Positions 6,209 through 12,599 of a DNA stretch of 24,852 nucleotides are shown one piece after another (the first letter of the stretch is position 1; each line of letters starts with the position of its first letter). The translations under genes were made by a program, and so were the position numbers. The DNA lies in contig DASTWO010000063.1 in NCBI GenBank assembly GCA_035776675.1, forward strand, positions 1 through 24,852. The letters are read 5' to 3'. The notes beneath the pieces were generated by a model that was not told the DNA's origin, ran no database searches, and saw only the letters and a list, made by a program, of their open reading frames with translations. This DNA comes from DASSOY01 sp035776675. Lineage in GTDB: Bacteria > Bacillota > Bacilli > Bacillales > DASSOY01.

Positions 6209-7495
6209 CTATCCGATCTGGGAACGATTTCCCCTAGCTCTTCCACTCTTCTCCTTATTAAACATCTCGAAGAACTCATGATTCGATTTGGTCTTACGTA
6301 ACCTCTTCAAGAAATGAGAAACGAACTCAGGAGAGTCATCCATTGTTTTCCGGATGGCCCATAAGGTATCAAGATGCTCTTTGCTAATGAGCATTTCCTC
6401 TTTCCTTGTTCCTGAACGGCGTATATCAATAGCAGGGAAAATCCTCCGTTCCGCGAGCCCGCGGTCAAGATGAAGCTCCATGTTCCCTGTGCCTTTGAAT
6501 TCCTCATAAATGACATCATCCATACGGGAGCCCGTATCCACCAACGCTGTAGCCAGAATGGTAAGGCTTCCGCCCTCTTCAATATTACGAGCGGCACCGA
6601 AGAACCGTTTCGGTTTGTGAAAAGAGGCCGGATCAATTCCTCCGGACAGCGTACGGCCACTTGGCGGAACGACAAGGTTATAGGCTCTTGCCAAACGAGT
6701 AATACTGTCCATCAAGATGACAACGTCTTTCTTATGTTCAACAAGGCGTCTCGCCCGTTCCAGGACAAGCTCTGACACCTTAATATGATTCTCAGGCACC
6801 TCGTCGAACGTGGAACTGACTACATCCCCATCAACCGACCTTTCAATATCCGTTACTTCCTCCGGACGTTCGTCTACGAGTAACACAATCAATTCCGTGT
6901 CGGGATGATTAGTCGTAATGCTGTTGGCAATATCTTTAAGAAGTACTGTTTTTCCAGCTTTCGGCGGGGAGACTATCAAACCGCGCTGTCCGAATCCAAC
7001 AGGGGAAACCAAATCAATGATTCTTGTGGAAAGATGCTTTCCTTCCCTTTCCATCGCCATCTTCTTTTCCGGATAAAGAGGCGTTAAAGCTGGAAAGTGT
7101 ACCCTTTCCTTCGACGTTTCCGGGTCTTCCCCGTTAACCGCTTCAACATGTAACAAGCCGTAATAGCGCTCATTTTCTTTAGGGGGACGCACTTTACCGG
7201 AAACCTTATCTCCGTTCCTCAAATCAAAACGACGGATTTGCGAAGCGGAAATATAGATGTCTTCCGAACTTGGCGAATAGTTTATTGGCCTCAGGAAACC
7301 AAATCCTTCTGTCTGGATAATCTCCAGAATCCCCTCCATAAAGGAATAACCATCCTGTTCGGCCTGGGCTTTCAATATCGCGAAAATCAACTCGCGCTTT
7401 GTAAGTTTGCTATAATAAGACACTTTGTACTCGCGGGCTTTTTCATACAGGTCCCGGAGTTTCATATTTTCCAGTGCTAATAGACTGACTGTCAT
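6209..7495 (-). CDS. rho: Transcription termination factor Rho
   Basis: Hexameric RNA-dependent ATPase that binds C-rich nascent RNA and ends transcription; in Bacilli it mainly suppresses antisense and read-through RNA. Seen in the sequence: Rho N-terminal helical domain (about 10-50), a cold-shock-like RNA-binding domain with GFGFLR at 64-69, Walker A SPPKAGKT at 176-183, and Walker B VVILMD followed by SITRLARAYN. Near the C-terminal side are the arginine-finger region and RRSGTRKEE. The 428 residues match B. subtilis Rho (427). The start ATG has a poor ribosome site (GGTGT), which fits low, autoregulated expression. The leader is C-rich and G-poor (7526-7594). No clear terminator follows glpX, so part of its transcription may come from that gene. 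I saw no intrinsic terminator after rho. Confidence 0.97.
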   Translation of the reverse strand: MTVSLLALENMKLRDLYEKAREYKVSYYSKLTKRELIFAILKAQAEQDGYSFMEGILEIIQTEGFGFLRPINYSPSSEDIYISASQIRRFDLRNGDKVSGKVRPPKENERYYGLLHVEAVNGEDPETSKERVHFPALTPLYPEKKMAMEREGKHLSTRIIDLVSPVGFGQRGLIVSPPKAGKTVLLKDIANSITTNHPDTELIVLLVDERPEEVTDIERSVDGDVVSSTFDEVPENHIKVSELVLERARRLVEHKKDVVILMDSITRLARAYNLVVPPSGRTLSGGIDPASFHKPKRFFGAARNIEEGGSLTILATALVDTGSRMDDVIYEEFKGTGNMELHLDRGLAERRIFPAIDIRRSGTRKEEMLISKEHLDTLWAIRKTMDDSPEFVSHFLKRLRKTKSNHEFFEMFNKEKSGRARGNRSQIG

Positions 7496-7525
7496 TATAA
7501 TGACACCACACTTTATGATTTAATC

Positions 7526-7594
7526 GAAACAAAAAAAAGGAAATAGGAACTTCTAAGGGATAGAACTGGACTTGGGAAAGAAACTTGAGGTATT
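7526..7594 (-). promoter_or_regulatory. C-rich, G-poor rho leader (rut-like, possible autoregulation)
   Basis: The minus-strand RNA of this segment, 31-99 bases before the rho start codon, has by my count 18 C and 6 G in 69 bases. It has many UC/CC steps and no obvious hairpin, which is the composition Rho prefers for loading. Rho is known to limit its own expression in Bacillus by termination in its leader. The assignment here rests on composition and position. Confidence 0.5.
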
Positions 7595-7662
7595 AAAAAA
7601 ACATTGATAATTTATAGTTTTCCCATTTGCACAAAAAGTATTCAATTTCCCCGCATTTACTA

Positions 7663-8631
7663 TTAAGGTTTAATGACAAGATCCGGTTTCTTCTTCAAAC
7701 TGTGTTTCCCGTTAATGAAACGAACCGTACCCGACCGTGCCCTCATAACCAGGGACTGCGTGGTCCCGTTTGAGCCGTTAAACCTTACACCCTGCAATAA
7801 TTCCCCATCAGTCACACCGCTGGCGGCGAATATGGCGTCATCCCCTTTGACTAGATCCTCCATTCTGAGAACCTGGGTGATATCTTCGACTCCCATCTTA
7901 CGGGCACGTTCCATTTCCTGTTCATTTCTCGGAGCCAGCTTACCCTGGATTTCTCCACCGAGACATTTCAAGGCAACTGCGGCCAATACACCTTCAGGAG
8001 CCCCTCCTGTTCCGATCAAAAGGTCAACACCCGTGTTTTCAAAAGCGGTATTGATGGCCGCCGCCACATCCCCGTCCGGGATCAACTTAATTCGAGCGCC
8101 AGCTTCACGAATTTCATTAATAATCTTTTCGTGACGGGGGCGATTCAATACAGAAACAACCAGATCTTCAATATCTTTACTCTTGGCGGTGGCAACCGCC
8201 TTCAGGTTGTCCGCAATTGAGGCATCGATATCGATTTTGCCAACCGATTCCGGTCCAACGGCAATTTTCTCCATGTACATATCAGGGGCATGCAACAAAT
8301 TCCCATGATCGGCAACAGCGATTACCGCAAGCGCATTCCAGGTTCCGTCGGCCACAATATTTGTTCCTTCAAGGGGGTCCACAGCAACATCGACACGGGG
8401 ACCATAACCGGTTCCGAGTTTCTCGCCAATGTACAACATCGGGGCTTCGTCCCGCTCCCCTTCACCAATTACAACAGTACCTTTCATCGGAATCGTATCG
8501 AACACATCACGCATTGCGGTCGTCGCTGCATCGTCAGCGGACTCTTTTTGACCGAGGCCCATCCATCTGGCCGAGGACAAAGCCGCGGCTTCCGTCACTC
8601 TGACAAGTTCCATCGATAAACTTCGTTCCAT
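7663..8631 (-). CDS. glpX: Fructose-1,6-bisphosphatase class II (GlpX)
   Basis: Hydrolyses fructose 1,6-bisphosphate to fructose 6-phosphate in gluconeogenesis. Seen in the sequence: the class II metal-binding motif DPLEGTN at 85-91 (ligands D85 and E88), GEGERDEAPM (56-65) and the terminal HSLKKKPDLVI. The 322 residues match B. subtilis GlpX (321). Start: the first in-frame ATG (8635-8637) lies one or two bases from the AAGGGG ribosome site, too close. The ATG at 8629-8631 has an 8-base spacing and gives the family N-terminus MERSLSMELV. A perfect CcpA cre match at 8699-8712 lies upstream and predicts repression by glucose. It follows murA across a strong terminator, so it should have its own promoter; TTGGTG, 17 bases, TAACAA is the best I see, and its -10 box overlaps the cre site. 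Confidence 0.96.
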   Translation of the reverse strand: MERSLSMELVRVTEAAALSSARWMGLGQKESADDAATTAMRDVFDTIPMKGTVVIGEGERDEAPMLYIGEKLGTGYGPRVDVAVDPLEGTNIVADGTWNALAVIAVADHGNLLHAPDMYMEKIAVGPESVGKIDIDASIADNLKAVATAKSKDIEDLVVSVLNRPRHEKIINEIREAGARIKLIPDGDVAAAINTAFENTGVDLLIGTGGAPEGVLAAVALKCLGGEIQGKLAPRNEQEMERARKMGVEDITQVLRMEDLVKGDDAIFAASGVTDGELLQGVRFNGSNGTTQSLVMRARSGTVRFINGKHSLKKKPDLVIKP

Positions 8632-8698
8632 GCTCATTCCCCTTCATTTCCGATTTTTCATCTCTTTTGCCGTACCGGTTTATCGGATCACCAACATT

Positions 8699-8712
8699 TG
8701 TTATCGTTTTCA
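8699..8712. promoter_or_regulatory. CcpA catabolite-responsive element (cre) before glpX
   Basis: Read on the minus strand the sequence is TGAAAACGATAACA, which fits every position of the consensus TGWAANCGNTNWCA. It overlaps the -10 region of the candidate glpX promoter about 70 bases before the start codon. CcpA bound here should block transcription when a preferred sugar is present. This suits a gluconeogenic enzyme. Confidence 0.72.
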
Positions 8713-8724
8713 TTGCTTTACACC

Positions 8725-8764
8725 AAAACGAATGGTTTTACCCCTTTAGAAACCCATTCGTTTT
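8725..8764 (-). terminator. Terminator of murA
   Basis: An exact 11-bp stem (AAAACGAATGG with CCATTCGTTTT) around an 18-base loop. It starts directly after the murA stop codon, and the 3' arm ends in a T-run. It isolates glpX from murA. Confidence 0.85.
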
Positions 8765-10051
8765 TTATGTCGTTCCCAACTGCTCCTCTTGACCTGATCC
8801 GGATCCTTCACGCCAAATTTTCGCGCCAAGTCCGTTTAACTTTTCAACAAGGTCGCTGTATCCTCTGTCGATATATTCCAAACCAGAGATTTCCGTGACT
8901 CCTTCTGCCATTAATCCCGCTACTACAAGAGCGGCCCCTGCGCGTAAATCAGTGGCCTTCACCTTTGCCCCTTGAAGTTCCAACGGCCCATTAATGATCG
9001 CTGAATGGCCTTCAACCTTTAAGTCGGCTCCCATGCGCCTGAGTTCATCTATATGCTTGAAACGAGAACTATAGATCGTATCCGTTACAAGGCTTGTTCC
9101 ATGTGCCCGTGTCAGCAAAGATGTTATAGGTTGTTGCAAATCCGTCGGAAATCCCGGATGAACAAGAGTCTTTATATCAACATGTTTCAAATGTTCTGTG
9201 TCACTAATGAAAAGTTGATCATCGCCAAACTCTATATTAACGCCCATTTCACGTAGCTTTGCCGTCAAAGGTTCAACATGCTGGGAAATAACATTATCGA
9301 TCAGGACTTCTTTCCCCATTGCCGCGGCAACAATCATATAAGTTCCCGCCTCAATACGATCTGGAATAATGGTATGGCGGCATCCATGAAGTTCCTCGAC
9401 ACCATCAATCCGGATCACATCCGTTCCAGCACCCTTAATTCGTGCGCCCATACTGGAAAGCAGTGTGGCCACATCAATAATCTCCGGCTCTTTAGCCGCA
9501 TTTTCAATAATGGTTCTTCCCTTTGCCTTTACCGCAGCCAGCATAATGTTTATAGTGGCGCCGACACTGACAACATCAAGGTATATCCGTGCACCTCTAA
9601 GTTCATCTGCACGGAGATAAATAGCTCCCTGTTCATTTGTCACCTCTGCGCCGAGCGCCTCAAATCCTTTAATGTGCTGGTCGATGGGACGCGGGCCAAT
9701 ATTACAGCCGCCAGGCAAGCCGATTACAGCCTTTTTGAAACGGCCGAGCATAGCGCCCATCAGATAATAGGAGGCACGAAGCTTTTTAACCCTGCCATTT
9801 GGCAACGGCATGGAAATCATGTTTTCCGGCTGGACCCTTAATGTATGATCTTCAAAATCAACTTTTCCGCCGATTTCCTCAAGCAGCTTTGACAATATAC
9901 GAACATCAGAAATGTCCGGTAAATAATCAATGGTCACCGGCGAAGAAGCCAGAATGGCTGCCGGTATTAAGGCTACTGCACTGTTTTTCGCACCGCTGAT
10001 CTGAACGGTCCCTTTGAGCGGGTACCCGCCTTCGATCAGTAACTTATCCAT
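8765..10051 (-). CDS. murA: UDP-N-acetylglucosamine 1-carboxyvinyltransferase (MurA)
   Basis: Catalyses the first committed step of peptidoglycan synthesis: transfer of enolpyruvate from PEP to UDP-GlcNAc, in the cytoplasm. Seen in the sequence: SGAKNS with the conserved lysine at 22, LRASYYLMGAMLGR (91-104), and the catalytic cysteine at 116 within GLPGGCNIGPRP, the residue attacked by fosfomycin. HPGFPTDLQ and DLRAGAALV are further family signatures. It is 428 residues long. Gram-positive bacteria usually have two paralogues; the position between tal and glpX is that of B. subtilis murAB (murZ), the secondary copy, so this is probably that one. The ribosome site AAGGAAGGGA is about 12 bases from the ATG, slightly far. 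A promoter candidate is at 10098-10127 and a strong terminator follows. Confidence 0.96.
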   Translation of the reverse strand: MDKLLIEGGYPLKGTVQISGAKNSAVALIPAAILASSPVTIDYLPDISDVRILSKLLEEIGGKVDFEDHTLRVQPENMISMPLPNGRVKKLRASYYLMGAMLGRFKKAVIGLPGGCNIGPRPIDQHIKGFEALGAEVTNEQGAIYLRADELRGARIYLDVVSVGATINIMLAAVKAKGRTIIENAAKEPEIIDVATLLSSMGARIKGAGTDVIRIDGVEELHGCRHTIIPDRIEAGTYMIVAAAMGKEVLIDNVISQHVEPLTAKLREMGVNIEFGDDQLFISDTEHLKHVDIKTLVHPGFPTDLQQPITSLLTRAHGTSLVTDTIYSSRFKHIDELRRMGADLKVEGHSAIINGPLELQGAKVKATDLRAGAALVVAGLMAEGVTEISGLEYIDRGYSDLVEKLNGLGAKIWREGSGSGQEEQLGTT

Positions 10052-10097
10052 GATGAATCGGACTCCCTTCCTTGTCGCGCTTGGTTACCTTACCTAC

Positions 10098-10127
10098 ATT
10101 ATGAACAAACTCGAACCCTTCATGCAA
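10098..10127 (-). promoter_or_regulatory. Candidate sigma-A promoter of murA
   Basis: TTGCAT, 18 bases, CATAAT on the minus strand in the 118-base gap between tal and murA. The leader would be about 40 bases. No terminator was seen between tal and murA, so read-through is also likely. Confidence 0.5.
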
Positions 10128-10169
10128 GCAGGCAAGGCGTAAGTAGCTGGCCAACCGGGGGAGGGTTCC

Positions 10170-10817
10170 CTATTTTCCCTGATGTTTCTCCCAATCCGCT
10201 AGGAATTTCTCAATTCCTTGGTCTGTTAATGGATGACTGACAAGTTGGCTGATGACTTTGTATGGGATAGTGGCAATATGCGCACCGCGTGCCGCGGCCT
10301 CAGTGACGTGAATGGGATGGCGAATCGAAGCGGCAATGATTTGCGTTTCAATGCCATGAACGTCGAAGATTTCTGCTATTTGCGTAATAAGAGCCAATCC
10401 ATCTTGGCCAATGTCATCAAGTCTCCCCAAGAAAGGTGAAACATAAGTGGCTCCGGCACGTGCCGCCAACAAAGCCTGATTAGCAGAAAAAACAAGCGTT
10501 ACATTCGTTTCGATCTCAAGGTCTTTAAATGCCTTTACAGCCTTCAACCCTTCAAGCGTCATCGGCACCTTTACAGTAATATTCGGAGCAATCGCCGCAA
10601 GTTGTTTCCCTTCCTCAATCATGTCTTCTGCCTTTTCCGAAACAACTTCCGCACTTACGGACCCTGATACTATACTTGTGATCTCTCGCAACCGCTGATG
10701 AAAGTCTGCCCCTTCTTTGGAAACAAGGCTCGGGTTCGTTGTCACACCGGCCAGTATACCAAGATCATTGGCCTCTCGAATTTGTTCCAGATTTGCGGTA
10801 TCAATGAAAAACTTCAT
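10170..10817 (-). CDS. tal: Small transaldolase (TalC/FSA type)
   Basis: A 215-residue class I aldolase of the short transaldolase/fructose-6-phosphate aldolase family, acting in the non-oxidative pentose phosphate pathway. Seen in the sequence: MKFFIDTANLEQI, the GVTTNPSLV segment (24-32) and the Schiff-base lysine K83 in NITVKVPMT. NVTLVFSANQALLAARAGA and SPFLGRLDD complete the barrel. Transaldolase and fructose-6-phosphate aldolase activities cannot be told apart reliably from these motifs; Bacillus relatives are transaldolases. Start: an upstream in-frame GTG at 10835 is ignored because AAAGGTGAT sits just before the ATG at 10815-10817. It follows fba by 48 bases and is probably co-transcribed with it. 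Confidence 0.93.
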   Translation of the reverse strand: MKFFIDTANLEQIREANDLGILAGVTTNPSLVSKEGADFHQRLREITSIVSGSVSAEVVSEKAEDMIEEGKQLAAIAPNITVKVPMTLEGLKAVKAFKDLEIETNVTLVFSANQALLAARAGATYVSPFLGRLDDIGQDGLALITQIAEIFDVHGIETQIIAASIRHPIHVTEAAARGAHIATIPYKVISQLVSHPLTDQGIEKFLADWEKHQGK

Positions 10818-10865
10818 GTTATCACCTTTCGTCACAATAATAGAGTTTCGACATTCGCAATTTTA

Positions 10866-11723
10866 CTAAGCCTTATGTGAAGAACCAAATTCCCGCATCT
10901 TACCGACTACCGTTTCTTCGATAGCCTCACGAGCCGGCCCAAGATATTTACGCGGGTCGTAAAGGTCCGGCTTTTCAGCCAACACCTCGCGAACCCGTTT
11001 CGCTGAGGCAATTTGGTTTTCCGTATTTACATTAATCTTCGCACTTCCCAGCGAGATAGCACGCTGGATGTCTTTCACTGGAATGCCTGTTCCGCCATGC
11101 AAAACAAGAGGTACATTCGTCAAGCTCATAACCTCTTCCATTTCCTTGAATCCAAGGTTTGGCTCTCCCTTGTAAGGACCGTGAACAGACCCCAGAGCAG
11201 GCGCGAAGCAATCAACATGTGTTTCCGCCACTAACTTTTCACACTCAGAAGGGATGGCATACACCTCTTCAGGAGCAATAACATCGTCTTCCTGACCGCC
11301 TACACGGCCAAGTTCGGCTTCAACGGAAACGCCAACCGCATGGGCTGCGTCTACAACCTTCTTGGTTAAGGCTATGTTTTCCTCAAGAGGTAATGACGAA
11401 CCGTCAATCATAACGGAAGTGAATCCCGCCTTGATGGCACGCATACATACTTCAAAGTTCGAGCCATGGTCAAGATGAATGGCCACCGGTACGGTGATGC
11501 CGTATTCCTCCATTAAGGACTCGACCACTGAGACAACAGTCCCAAAGCCTCCCATGTAACGACCGGCTCCCTCAGACACACCACAAATAACCGGAGACTG
11601 TTCAGCTTGCGCCGCCTGTAAAATGGCTTGCGTGAATTCGAGGTTGTTAAGATTAAATTGCCCAACGGCGTAACCCTCTGTTTTTGCCTTTTCGAGCATT
11701 TCCTTCATTGACACCAAAGGCAT
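10866..11723 (-). CDS. fba: Fructose-bisphosphate aldolase, class II
   Basis: Zinc-dependent aldolase that interconverts fructose 1,6-bisphosphate with dihydroxyacetone phosphate and glyceraldehyde 3-phosphate in glycolysis and gluconeogenesis. Seen in the sequence: AIHLDHGSNFE with metal ligand H83, catalytic D85 and metal ligand H86, then GSVHGPYKG and LVLHGGTG carrying the other zinc histidines. At 285 residues it equals B. subtilis FbaA. Start: the ATG at 11721-11723 follows GGAGGG; an earlier in-frame ATG at 11736-11738 overlaps that ribosome site and is rejected. It has a good promoter (11808-11836) with a perfect 14-bp palindrome just upstream of the -35 box. It leads into tal. Confidence 0.97.
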   Translation of the reverse strand: MPLVSMKEMLEKAKTEGYAVGQFNLNNLEFTQAILQAAQAEQSPVICGVSEGAGRYMGGFGTVVSVVESLMEEYGITVPVAIHLDHGSNFEVCMRAIKAGFTSVMIDGSSLPLEENIALTKKVVDAAHAVGVSVEAELGRVGGQEDDVIAPEEVYAIPSECEKLVAETHVDCFAPALGSVHGPYKGEPNLGFKEMEEVMSLTNVPLVLHGGTGIPVKDIQRAISLGSAKINVNTENQIASAKRVREVLAEKPDLYDPRKYLGPAREAIEETVVGKMREFGSSHKA

Positions 11724-11807
11724 TTGCTTTCCCTCCATCTTCCATCCTTTTTTTATCTATGTATTCAATTCATTACATCTTATAAGCAGGATTTACTGTC
11801 GCAATCT

Positions 11808-11836
11808 ATTCTATCCTAATCTTCCATAACACTCAA
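11808..11836 (-). promoter_or_regulatory. Sigma-A promoter of fba-tal
   Basis: TTGAGT, exactly 17 bases, TAGAAT on the minus strand. The predicted start is near 11801, giving a leader of about 78 bases. A 14-bp perfect palindrome (11842-11855) lies 5 bases upstream of the -35 box. Confidence 0.68.
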
Positions 11837-11841
11837 GCTTT

Positions 11842-11855
11842 CGGGCAATTGCCCG
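11842..11855. promoter_or_regulatory. Perfect 14-bp palindrome upstream of the fba promoter
   Basis: CGGGCAATTGCCCG is its own reverse complement. It is centred about 47 bases upstream of the predicted fba transcription start. It could be an operator. It could also be a weak hairpin ending spo0F transcription, but no T-run follows on the minus strand. Confidence 0.45.
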
Positions 11856-11930
11856 CGTTACCACATTTTGAATAAAATACAACTTGAAAATGAATACGGC
11901 AAGGCTGGACAGCCATTACCCAAAGAGGGG

Positions 11931-12314
11931 TTAAGACAAGGGCAGTTCATTCTTAATGGAACCAAGCAACTCGTCAATATCGAATGGTTTGGAAAAATGT
12001 GTGATTGCACCGTGATCCATTGCTTCTTTAATCATGTCCAATTCCCCGTATGCGGTCATAATCATAACCTTCGCACCGGTATTTTGTTTTTTGATCCTTT
12101 TCAAGATTTCCAACCCGTCCATGCCCGGGATCTTCATATCCAACAACACCAGACCGGGATTTTCCTTCTCGAGCATCGACAATGTCTGCATGCCATTTGC
12201 TGCCTCGCACGTTTCGTACCCTTCCGTTTGTAGAATTTCTGTCAGCAGAATCCGTATTCCGTATTGATCATCGACAATCAGGATCTTACTCGTTTCCCCA
12301 GTTTGCGCACTCAT
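11931..12314 (-). CDS. spo0F: Sporulation response regulator Spo0F
   Basis: Single-domain response regulator of the sporulation phosphorelay. It takes phosphate from the Kin sensor kinases and passes it to Spo0B, which phosphorylates Spo0A. Seen in the sequence: acidic pocket D15/D16 (ILIVDDQYGIR), phosphorylated aspartate D59 in LVLLDMKIPGMDG, T87 in MIMTAYGELDM and K109 in HFSKPFDIDE. There is no output domain, as expected. It has 127 residues. Start: the ATG at 12312-12314 follows AAAGGAGGGG by 9 bases; the earlier in-frame ATG at 12344 has no ribosome site. Upstream is a good sigma-H-type promoter (12439-12466) and, at 12357-12363, one near-match (TGTCGAG) to the Spo0A box TGTCGAA. In B. 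subtilis ywjG lies between pyrG and spo0F; it is missing here. Confidence 0.97.
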   Translation of the reverse strand: MSAQTGETSKILIVDDQYGIRILLTEILQTEGYETCEAANGMQTLSMLEKENPGLVLLDMKIPGMDGLEILKRIKKQNTGAKVMIMTAYGELDMIKEAMDHGAITHFSKPFDIDELLGSIKNELPLS

Positions 12315-12438
12315 AGGAAACGCCCCTCCTTTCCAATTGTCCACCGCTCCTAAACACTCGACATCATTCCTGTCTGTATTTTGATTTTTTTATGAATCGC
12401 ATATTCTGATTTCCTGAGATTCCGGCTCCCCTATAATA

Positions 12439-12466
12439 ATTCGCGGCTTTAGTAACCTTTTCCTTC
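12439..12466 (-). promoter_or_regulatory. Sigma-H-type promoter of spo0F
   Basis: On the minus strand GAAGGAAAA (fits RnAGGAwwW), 12 bases, CGCGAAT (matches the GAAT core of RnnGAAT). Sigma-H control of spo0F is known in B. subtilis, which supports the match. It implies a leader of roughly 115 bases. Confidence 0.62.
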
Positions 12467-12568
12467 TACCTGGCCAAATCAAACCGAAAAAAAGATCCAA
12501 TAATCTTCAAAAATCAACAAAACCCAACACATTCCCTGGAGGATTGGGAAAAATCAGCGAAGGCATAA

Positions 12569-12594
12569 ACAATCGAGGGGAATCCCTCGATTGT
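12569..12594 (-). terminator. Hairpin after pyrG, probable terminator
   Basis: On the minus strand ACAATCGAGGG pairs exactly with CCCTCGATTGT around a 4-base loop, 5 bases after the pyrG stop. The downstream T content is weak (TTATG), so termination may be incomplete. Confidence 0.6.
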
Positions 12595-12599
12595 CAAGT

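Noticed and set aside
9278..9841. 187-codon plus-strand ORF
   Set aside because: It lies fully inside murA on the opposite strand, has no recognisable domain or ribosome site, and is rich in C, H and N as expected for an antisense shadow.
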